Below are positions 32,101 through 44,100 of a stretch of DNA of 64,000 bases, piece after piece. The translations under genes were made by a program, and so were the position numbers. The notes beneath the pieces were generated by a model. It was not told the DNA's origin. It saw only the letters and a list, made by a program, of their open reading frames with translations, and did not search any database. Source of the DNA: Cliona cf. orientalis (Eukaryota > Porifera > Demospongiae > Clionaida > Clionaidae); contig OZ005696.1 in NCBI GenBank assembly GCA_963930775.1, forward strand, positions 6,944,001-7,008,000, read 5' to 3'. Positions within the stretch are counted from its first letter, which is position 1, and each line of letters begins with the position of its first letter.

Positions 32101-35100
32101 GGCTTGTACTAAGGCCTATGTCAATAATTGATATGATGTTCAAAACTGTGCATTTCCAGTAATAATTGCTCTTTGTCGGTAATATTGGCAATATACCTAC
32201 CAATATTATCCTTAGGTTAGAGAATGTTATATAATGATTTTCATTCTTCCAGACCCCACACTGACGGTGAAGATGAAGAATGTGACTAGAGCCATGGAAA
32301 AGGTCACAGTGAATAAGAGGAGACGAGTGTGGGAGGGGGTGTTGGGGTGGGGAGTTGTTGCAGAGATTTACAGCAGCCATTCCAGTGAAAAAGAGAGGCT
32401 ACGTTCTTGTGCTGGCCATATTGTTTGCAAGCATGACGCATCCTTGAAAGACCTTGCTCAGCGGTTGTATGACTATAAAGAAATGGCAGCAGCAAAAGAA
32501 GCAAAGGTTTTCCTTCAACATAAAGGTAGGTGGCTGATACTATTAAAAGTACATGTATAATAATATCACTTTCTTTACCTCATATGCATGAGTAAGATAT
32601 CATTGTCCACATATTGTACGACGTCTATATCTAGTGGATTCCACTGTTTTAGCAAATGAGCAACATACCAGAAATTCAAAATCACTATACATGCATATTA
32701 TTAGATACATGTACATGTACATGTACGTGTATGTTGTCGATTAGCCTCATACCCAGGCTCTAAGGGGAGGGGAAAGGAGAGCCTGGAATCAGTTGCGTGC
32801 ATATTCATTTAATTAAAGCCACGTGACTACAATCATAGTCAACATTTGAATAGTGCTGCATGGTATCTCGATAATGAAGCTATTTTGTTCAATGGTGTTG
32901 GCTGGAGTAGTTTCAAGCATTGCCAAGCCTCATTGGGTGTCCGTCTATCAAGATCGATGCTTACCTTGCACTCCTTCGAGCAGTGAAAAACATTGAATGA
33001 GGCCAAGAACTCTCAGGAAGCCATTTAGCACAAATATAGCTCTTGAAAAATCTTTGTTTCTTGTAATTCTATTGAATGTTTGCCTGGATTATAGGTCAAA
33101 AACACGGAGAGTATGCATGTAGTACCTGATTTTCCCCAGAACCTGGGGAATTTAAGTGCATGCGTACACATCAGGTTCTCCTTTCTCCACCCCTCTAGAG
33201 CGTGGGTACGAGGCTAGTTGTTCATGTGCTATCACACATACAGTGGTTACCCAGATGGTTGCCAAAATTGCCATTTGCGATTGTCCAATGGCTTCTGGTG
33301 ATTCGTTGATAGCCAAATTGGCGAAGTGGGAGGAGTGTAGCTAGTAGGTGATGGTCGCTTGGTGAAAGGAATGCTGCTGGTTATACTCTACTGCAGGCAC
33401 TAGACTAGACTTATGGAATATGAAATTTGGCTATAAAAGAAATGATATAATAGCCAATTTGGCTACGATATTTTCATAGCTTTGGGAGCCCCTGAACATA
33501 CTGTATGGATCTGACTTTCATCAGCTGTACAGTCAACTAGCATGCATCTCGGATATGATGTGGCAATCTGAGGATCTACCAAAAGCTATAAAGTTTAGTG
33601 TAGTTCTATAGCTATTTATTTTGGCACAGGATACTTTTTACCCTGCGCGCATGCGCAAGGGGTAAAGTAATTGGTTGTGTCGTCATCGTTGTTGTCATTG
33701 TCGTTAGCACAAAAATCGCCATATCTCGAGATATAGGCATCTAAGTGACTCGTAAGCACAACGAATCAATCGAATTCGGCAAAAAACTGGCTTCTGTGTG
33801 CATCAAATCGAGGGATATGGTCCACAAGCGTCACAAATAATGCCTTTTTGTTGGCCACCATAGCCACGCCTATCGACAGTGCCTACTCGATGCATATGCA
33901 TACCAATTGTGCTTTCTGCTCATGCACACAACTAAGTGGCCAAGCGTGTGAGTGGTAAAGATCGTCAATGTAAGTCTAAATAATGCTCGTGATATCTGTA
34001 GTGACTGCCATGGCGCCATGCCCTATGGAACCAATCATAATGTAAGATAGCTATACTACTATTGTTACAACAAATATAGAATCTGATAGAAATTCATATC
34101 TTCCTAGTCTGGGCTAGGTCTGGGTGTCGAGAGCACTTTTTCAAGTGTCACCGGAACCCCCAGTACAATCATCTATTATCTATGACAGTATTTCCATTAT
34201 TTCTCTGAAGTTCACGAACTTACAGCTATGTACTGAAAGTAAATCTATAGATTGCGCAATGTGCACGCGGAGTATGTGCTCTACAGAGCTCTAGTTTCAC
34301 CCTGGAATAATCATCTTTGTAATACCATGCTTGCGTGCTGAGAGTTTTGCACTATAGTGCTGCATTTATTGTGGGTATGGCTTACCAATGTGAATTATGA
34401 ACAAAGTGTCTGCACCTATGTCAATAATAATTGATATGATATTATGCAGTAATAATAATTGCTCTTTGTCAGTAGTTGGTATTTAACTGCGGCTATTATC
34501 CTAGAGTGTTATGTAATGATTTTCACTCTTTCCAGATCCCACACTGACGGTGGAGAATGTGACTAGAGCCATGGAGAAGGTCACAGTGGACAAGAGGAGA
34601 GGAGTGTGGTGGAAGGTGTTGGGGTGGGAAGCTGTTGAAGAGATTTACAGCAGCCATTCCAGTGAAAAAGAGAGGCTACGTTCTTGTGCTGGCCATCTTG
34701 TTTGCAAATATGACGCATCCTGGAAAGATCTTAATCAGCAGTTGTATGACCATAATGAAATGGCAGCAGCAAATGAAGCAAAGGTTTTCCTTCAGCTAAA
34801 AGGTAGGTGGCTGATACTATTAAGAGTACACATATAACTAGAGCTCTCTCGAGCACAAAACCCTCGGCGTGTTGCATGGCATTAGCTACATGCTTCTCGA
34901 ATCAGTGTTGCATGTAGAAAAGGGGATAAGGGGCTTCGGGCATATATATAGGGCTGGGGACGAGGCTAATGTTATACTTGCACAGCAGTATTGTTTAAGG
35001 TTCAATGGCTCATAGCAGCAACAACCCTGGTGTGTTGTATCAAACTCTGCACTGTGGTGCTGACGTCGACTCAACTTCCCTCATAGCAATTGCCGATTCT

Positions 35101-38100
35101 TGGGGACTAAGCTAACTTCTTCAAAACGTCTCAAAGGACTCTGATGCAAAGCCTTGGCGCAAGACCGAAGTATACTGAACAATAATATTGCATGTCCAAT
35201 ATTATCGCAACTCACTTGCCAAGTTGGGTCCAAGCACTGCAATGTCATGACAGTATGCGTACAAGCCAGAGAGTCAAAGGGTACCACCACAAGAATGCAC
35301 ATGGCAATTGGCAACTAAGCCTACATGTACATTCCCTTAGAGTTAAAAGAAGCCACGTGCACTGCCATCCCATGATCGTCGAAAGACTCGCCAGTGGACT
35401 GAGCAAGGAAGGTGGCAGTGGTGACCAGGATTGACAACTTTGCAACCGTGCCTAATGCGCATGCGCCTAGATATACATACCGTATATAAACACAAGTTGC
35501 TATTTATACGTAAAGTCATGCTATTGCTAGCTCGGGAGAAGTCAAGAACCTTTAGAATCAGCAAATGACGCCAAAACTGACAAACAAAGTGTTTTTGGAG
35601 AAATCCACAAAAATCATGTCTTGGGAACGCCATAAGGGACCTTATAATCCCGCACTTTGGACTCGCAAACGAGGTATGTAGCAGTTAGCTTGGTAATAAA
35701 CAAACAGACACACACCCACACACAGAACGACTACTGTAACCCTGCGGCGCATGTGCCGAGGGTTAAGAATATCACTTTCCTTACCTCATATGCATGAGTA
35801 AGATATCATTGTCCACACATTGTATGACGTCTATATCTAGTGGATTCCACTGTTTTAGCAAATGAGCAACATACCAGAAATTCAAAATCACTATACATGC
35901 ATATTATTAGATACATGTACATGTACATGTACGTGTATGTTGTCGATTAGCCTCATACCCAGGCTCTAAGGGGAGGGGAAAGGAGAGCCTGGAATCAGTT
36001 GCGTGCATATTCATTTAATTAAAGCCACGTGACTACAATCATAGTCAACATTTGAATAGTGCTGCATGGTATCTCGATAATGAAGCTATTTTGTTCAATG
36101 GTGTTGGCTGGAGTAGTTTTACAAATTCAAGCATTGCCAAGCCTCATTGGATGTCCAGATCGATGCTTACCTTGCACTCCTCCGAGCAGTGAAAAACATT
36201 GAATGAGGCCAAGAACTCTCAGGAAGCCATTTAGCAAAAATACACTTCTTGGAAAATCTTTGTTCCTTGTAATTCTAGAGTATTATGTAATAATTTTCAC
36301 TCTTTCCAGACCCCACACTGACGGTGGAGAATGTGACTAGAGCCATGGAGAAGGTCATAGTGGACAAGAGGAGATGGGTGTGGGGGGAGGTGTTGGGGTG
36401 GAAAGCTGTTGGTGAGATTTACAGCAGCCATTCCAGTGAAAAAGAGAGGCTACGTTCTTGTGCTGGCCATCTTGTTTGCAAACATGACGCATCCTGGAAA
36501 GACGTTGTTAAGGTGTTGTATGACTGTAATGAAATGGCAGCAGCAAAAGAAGCAAAAGTTTTTCTTCAACAAAAAGGTACATGTACATGTAGGTGGCTGA
36601 TACTATTATGAGTATATGTATATCACTTTTCTTAACTCATATATATGCATGAGTAAGATATCATTGTCCACACATCGCATGACCTCTACCATATAGTGGG
36701 AAATTTTCGAGGGAGAAAACTTTTGCGGATCGGTATGAAGGAGCATTTTGCGGAGAAAACTTTCGCAGAATGTTAAAACTGGTCACATAGTGGGTGTGGA
36801 ATGCCTAGAATTTCGTGGAGAAAACTTTTGCGGATGGCTGAAAATTGCGAAGTTCGTGAAAGTTTTCTCCCTTGAAAGTTTCCCTCTATACGGTATATCC
36901 AGTGGATTCCACAATTTTGGCAAATGAGCACCACAAATCACCCATACCAGAAAATTGTTATTATTGTAATATACATACATTATTATAATAGTGATACATG
37001 TACATGTACGTGTATGTTGTCCATTAGCCTCATACCCAGGCTCTAATGGGAGGGGAAAGAAGAGCCTGGAATCAGTTGCGTGCATATTCATTTAATTAAA
37101 GCCACGTGACTACAATCAAATTACGTAATCAACATTTGAATAGTGCTGGTATCTCGACAATGAAGGTATTCCATTTAATGGCGTTGGCCGGAGTAGTTTT
37201 ACTAATTCAAGCAAACCTCATTGGGTATTTGTCTATCAAGATCAATGCTTACCTCCTACTCCTTTGAGCTGTGAAATACATCGAATGAGGCCAGTAAGCC
37301 ATTGTAGCACAAATACACCTCATTCATTGTTTGAAAGCCTTTGTTGTTTGCTTCTTGTAGTTCTCTACTGAGCGTTTGCCTGGTTTAAAGGTCTATACAG
37401 AGAGTATACGGAAAATATCTGATTTCCCCCAGAAACTGGGGGATTTAAGCACATGCATGCAGGCTCTCCTTTCCTTGCCCCCCTGGAGCCCTAGAACCTG
37501 GGTATAAGTAATAGTTATTGACCAACTCCCAAGGTTTGTATGCAGTATAGAAGCACAAATCCCGAGGGCAAAGCCCGAGGGATGAGTGCTTCTATACTGC
37601 ATACAAAGCGAGGGATTGGTCAATAACTATTTTCTAGCCCATTGTTTCCATGGATACAATAAACATGTTTTTAGCCCCCAAGAACTGTATGAAAGTTTGC
37701 CCTGGCCCTCAGGAACTGTATAATAGTAAACATATGGACATGAGCCCTACAAGGAGGGACTGTATCACATATACAGTACCTTGTATACCTTAGTAACCAC
37801 ATAGCAACGGACTAGAATGCTAGTTATCCATGTGCTATCACACACACTGTATGGATCTGACTTCCATCAAGTAACTACATGTAGCTTGTGTCTCAGACAT
37901 GATGTGGCAATCTGAGAATTTACCGAATGCTATAATGTTTAGTGTAATTCTATAGCTATTTAGCTATTTATTTGGCCCATGATACTTTTTTCACCCTGGA
38001 ATAATCATCTTTGTAATTAGTTTAAGCAAGTCGAAGTTGCCTCGCATAAATCACTTATACAAGATAATTACTGTAGTTGCATGTGTATGCTGTATGTAGT

Positions 38101-41100
38101 AATATGTCATCCATGTGCTCAAGGCCTGGTATCAACTGCATGCGCATGAGCTGTTATTATTCACATTCTGAATAATCCGATTACGTACGGATACTGCCTA
38201 GTATACTTGTCCTTTGACCTTAGTGCATTGTGCTCAACGTACCTAGTAATGGCAGGCTTAGACAGTTGGAAATTCGAGCGAGATTTCGAGGTGGCCCGAG
38301 CGATATTGTCCATCGATCGACAAAGGCCTCTGAACAGCATGGGCACGCGTTTAGCGTGATCGCTAGTACAAAGGTCGGGAGGTCATTCCGTATTCTTTAG
38401 ACTAGACACATGGACCGTTTCACTTGTCAGCACGTGGTAGAAATTAGTGTACGGACACTTTACGGTAAATTATACGGAAAATGTAGTGCATGCGCATGCA
38501 GTGGATACCAGGCCTTCCTTCCCCCTCCCCCCTCAGAAGGCCTGGGGACGAGGCTAGTGCGAGGGTTACTGTAGTTGTTCTGTGTGTGTGCATGCTATAT
38601 GCCTGTTTTATACATTGAAAACAAGGTACCATTAGGCTTTTTGTGGTAGTTTTATCGTGTGGATTTCGTTCAAAAGTTCTGGCGATATTTTCTGACCACC
38701 GCTGCCTTCTTCGCTTCTTGTCGAGCACGTGGTACTATTACGTAATACCATGCAATCGATAATTCTTGTGGTTACTCTCTACAACACTGCTAACAGCAAC
38801 GGTGTTGCTGGTTTAGCTTGCAAATTATAACAATTCCAGTAAAGAGGAGATACTACATTCTAACTGCAAACCTCTCATTGGGCGTCTTTCGTGAAGGTGC
38901 AGTCATTTTTGCTACTGGCCACCATTGGGGAATAAAGCTTGGCCTTTATAGAGGGGCGACCCTATCTCTGAGCTTTTTTTCCAAAATTGAAACAAATCAA
39001 TAATACAACTTGGATTATGCAAACAAAACATTAAGCAGGGTGAAAATATTCGCTCTCCCTAGCAGAGTTGGAGCTTGTACAGTGAAGGGAAGTTAGGCTG
39101 TTAGCCCTGGCCCTATCAGTGCATGTTGCACTTGTATCTAGCATCTACCTGCATAGATTGGTGTGACATGCCTAAAATTTCATGGAGAAAACTTCTAGAA
39201 AATCGTGAAATTTGTGAAAGTTTTCTCCCTCAAAAGTTTTTTTGCTATTCTGTATAATATAGCTAATAAGAAAATTGGAACTGCAATTGTTGTACTTGTG
39301 GTTTTCCCCAGACCCCACTCTGACAGTGGAGAATGTGGCTGGTGTGATGGAAAAAGTTGTAGTGGATAAGAGGAGCCAGCTATGGGAGAGAGTGCTAAAA
39401 CCGACTCTACAGACTGTTGAGACTTTTAGCAGCCGTTCCAGTGAGAAAGAGAAGACCCATGTATGTAGTGATGTGTATATCAGCTGTCATCCAGAGTCAT
39501 CCTGGGAACACCTCACCTCACTGCTGTATGAAATAGATGAGCTGACTGCAGTGGACCAGGCCAGACCATTCCTGCCTCTTAGAGGTAAATTGTACTCACG
39601 ATACATGTCCAGGATTGCCATCAGGCAATACTTGACGGGTATTAATCCTTGGTACATACGCCGTAGGGTACTGTACTCATTCTGTCTGTCTGTGTGTATA
39701 TCTATTACGACGAAATCTGCTGCCTATCTCGTTTTTTATGTCGAAGGGAGGTGTCATAGGGTTCTTTATGGTGTTTTCAAGATTTTGGTTTTCGCTAAAA
39801 ACGCTTCATTCAAGAGTTCTGGTGACATTCGCAGGTCACCGCCCCCTTCCTTGCTCCCTGCATGGTGAGCTTTCACTAGGCAGCAATGACTTGTTTTTAA
39901 CGTATGTATGGCCGGACATACATCCAACAAGATGACTGGCTTATCACTGATCGCAGCACTCTGATAGATAAGCTTCTTGGCTGTCTGTGCATGCTACAAA
40001 CCGCTGACAGAGCACTGCTGTATGGTACATGTATATAATTATGATACTGCTGGATATTACACATTAATTTTGTGTATGCTCAGTGTCATTAAGGCCTGGG
40101 TCAAGCTTTTTTCTCATTAAATATGCATATTCAGAATAACTTGGCAATACTTCAATGAATGGTCTTCAAACTCATTTTACATAAACTACCCCTAGTAGTG
40201 TGACCAATTAATTTTTGCTGATGATGCAAAATACAAATTTAATTAGACGGATGATTAATTACGTTAATTAACCATACTATTAATTTTCATGGACCGTCTC
40301 TATATTTATTAAAAATTTATTCCAGTGGATTTTTTAGCAAGGAGAAATACGAGAAAATAAGTGTCCAAGTGGTGTGCTTTAAATGAAATGCTAAAATATC
40401 TCTCAATCAAAAATATTTATCAAAAGTCCACTGAGATAAACTTTTAGTAAATGTCGAGATGATTAATAAATTAAACGTTAATTAATCGTCCATTTATTTT
40501 TCATTGTCAGCAAAGAAACTAATTGGTCATGTGACTTAATTAGTGGCTCAACTTAATTGTGACTAGTGGTAGTTTACTGAGCATTGCAAGTCGCTTGTCA
40601 TGCGCGCGCATGAGCGCGGCGCGAAAAGCTACTTTGAAGTAACCAATCAAAATCGTGCTATCACGTGCTCCATATGTATGCGCGCACATTTCAAATTTTT
40701 TGAACTGAGTCATTCCCGCGAACTTCGCGCTGCAAGCCAGAATGCCACTGGCATATTCTGAAGATTTGCGGTGGAGGGCTGTTTGGCTTTACCTGTACAA
40801 GGAGGTTGCTGCTGCTGATGTAGCCCGCTTCTTGTACATTTCTGAAAGATCCGTGTACAGATATGTTGAGCGTTTCAGGATCACTGGGGAAGTCAGAAAA
40901 TGCCACAAAACTAATGGTCCAGCATGCATTCTGTCTGAGCATGAAGAATTCATCATTGTCAATTCAGTGTTATCATCACCAGGTATTTATCTGAGAGAAC
41001 TACAGCAGAAACTCTCACAGTCTACTGGGCGTTGGGTACATGAATCAACCATATGTCGATGTCTGAGGCGACTAGGTATGACTCGCCAAAAAATACAACA

Positions 41101-44100
41101 TGTAGCCCTTCAGAGATCAGATAGCAAGCGAGCAGAGTTTATTGCTAATGTCATGATGGTATTTGATTCATCTCTCTGTCTTTGGATTGATGAGACAGGA
41201 TGCGATCAGAGAAATGCACAACGAGAGTATGGGTATGGTATCAGGGGTCAGACTCCACAAGATTTTTCTCTAAAATTGAGAGGAAAGAGATACTCAGCTA
41301 TCAGCATTCTGTCCACTGAAGGGGTAGAAGATACCTACATTACTGAGGGAACAGTAAATGGTGAAGTGTTTCTTGACTTTGTGCAGAAGCAGCTGGTTCC
41401 CATTCTTTCACCTTTTGATGGTCTCAGTCCACGGAGTGTGGTGATACTGGACAATGCTTCCATTCACCACGTCGATCCTGTTGTCTCAACTATCCTATCT
41501 ACCGGTGCATTATTGAGATTTCTTCCCCCATATTCACCATATTCACCCGATATGAACCCAATCGAGCTTGTCTTTGGAGAGATGAAAAAGTATCTACAAG
41601 CTAACCATCTTCTCTTTGAAACCTCACTTTCAATTCAAAGTATACTGTACATGGCATTTAACTCAATTAGTAAGGAAAATTGTGTGGCATACATCAACTA
41701 TTCTGGCTATATGTAGTAATAATGTGCATTATTTTTTTACATGTACTCAATCACAGTAACTATTTTTATTTGACCTACATTAGCTTCATTTTCTTTAACT
41801 GCTCCAAAATCGGTGCTTTCTGCTCCTCAAATTCGACCACTGTTAATGCTCCACACTCAAGAAGTGAATGCAAATCTTTCACCTGCTCCAGGTAATTGCG
41901 TCGAAGGTCCACCACTCTAGCGGGAGATACAGTACTGGAAGTACTAGCGGAGGGAACAGTAGCAGACACAATAGAACCACACTGCTGAGAGGATTGTTGC
42001 TGGGCCATTGCACATGCCTTGGCAATTTCTGCAACTGCAGTTGTGAGACCGGCAATAGGAGTGGTTCGCTTTTCTCGGCCACTAAATGCTGGCAATGATG
42101 AGGGTGGTTCATCAAGTGACCTGTTTTGGGTGTTATGATAGACGGGGAAAATATGAGTAAGCTATTAGTACAATATCATAACATAATACAGTGTATGATA
42201 TGTGTGTTTGCCTTCCCCTGGTATGCTGAAAAAGCCATTCTGCCTCCCTTGAAAGAAATCCTAAATGCAGCCCACCATGTGCACACACAATATTATTATA
42301 CATATACACCATAGGAGGATAGGGAGGGTTCCAGTGAGCTTATAACCTACCAGTGTGGTCCAATAATTATAAGGGTGGTTTCCCAGCCTTGGATTTGTGG
42401 CAGATATCGTACCACGGCCCTATAAATAGCCTAATAGCACCATTCGAGCACTTGTGGACTCCTGCATGTACCCAATGCTACACTAAACACGCAAGAACCT
42501 CCATCAACAACTTCAGCCCAAAGCCAGAACTGCAAGGTGGTAAATTTTCCGCTGTGTTTCTTGCGGAGCTTTTCAACCAGGCTTTCAACACGTTCATTCT
42601 TCTTTTCGAGAGCCGAAAGCTTCTTCTTCTTTGATTTCGGTCGTACAGTGCAGTCCTCTTGCTCACTTTCATTCTCACTTGACTCCTCGTCTCTTTTAGT
42701 AACTCTGTCACACCAAAGATTAACAGTTTCTCCTTTGGATGTGATCATATTCCATACATCATCAACATCAGCAGGTGAACAAACGGTCACCTTAGAATTC
42801 CCTTTTATGTAGCCCACAGAGAAATCAAGAGTGGATGACACTAACTCAGCCCCAAACTGCTTATATATCTCCTTCCGTAACTCCATGGGAGTAGATATTT
42901 CCTCTTTTATGACGTCCCTCAACACGTATGTCTCATACTCCTTCTTTCTTAAAGGATTAGTCACCCTCACTTTCAAATTCACTTTTTTTTGGTTGCTCCA
43001 CGATTGCCCTTTGCTGACTTAAAGATGCACTCTGTCGAGCTGATAGGGTGTTAACTGCTGAGACAAGATTCGAGGGTATAGGAACTCCAGCTTGTTTCAA
43101 TTGGCTCACAAGGTTCTGCTGAAGCGCGGCTATGGTAGCTAGCTGTGAAACCGATCCGGGAGTTTGAGGCGTAACAGCGACGGGTCTGTTAGAAATATTT
43201 AGTCCCGTATTCAAAACGAGCGCAGGAGTGATGTCTTGACTACAACTCCGTGGTGGCTCCATACTTTTTTCTCGACAGCATGCATGAACACGCGCGCTCT
43301 GCTGGAGTCAACACGTGCTCGGTCATATGACTGGACGCTGTTGATTGGACAATATCTTGCACGGTAAGGATCATCACTTATTTCCGGCCTGCCAAGCGTT
43401 TTGCAATCCACAGTATGCAAAATGAGTTTGAAGACCATTCATTGAAGTATTCTAAATACGCATAATAACTAGAGCTCTCTAGAACACAAAACCCTCGGCG
43501 CGTTGCATGGCATTAATTGCACAAGCAGGCGATGATAATAAGTTAATGTTACAGTAGCTTCCCTTTGCCCTCTTTCAATGTTGCACGTAGAAAAGGGTAA
43601 AGGACCAACTGCATGATGGCTGGGGGTGAGGCTAATGTGTTTTTCAAGGTTTAATGGCCCACAGCAGCAACAACCTTGATGTGTTGTATCGAATTCCACA
43701 CTCATGGCAGTGCCCTTCCAGCCTCCAGGAGTCCTTGAGGACAATGCGAGCCACATGCAAGCAAATGACTGTCATGCCGGCTGCCGCCACAGTGCTCCAA
43801 TCAGTGATGAGCTAGTCATCTTGTTGGATCTACAAGTATAGCTAACCATACATACCCTTTGAGTTGAAAGGAAGCCACTGTCGTCGGCTTCATCCGTCGA
43901 AAGTTTGCCAGCGAGCGGAAGAAGGTGGCCGTGACCAGCATTAACGATTATCCTGCTGCACATGCACTGAGGATTATAATTATAAACTTACCGTACTTCA
44001 TCTAATACTACGTATGGAAAAAAAATAATTTCAATTTTGAAAAACGCGCGTTTTTCTGGTAAAGGTCGTCAATCGCTCCATATATATACGTTATGAGAAT

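Noticed and set aside
40691..40942. - strand ORF at the start of the TE1 transposase
   Set aside because: Antisense to an intact, recognisable transposase.
42537..42812. + strand Phe/Ser-rich ORF
   Set aside because: Mirror of the Lys/Glu-rich accessory exon.
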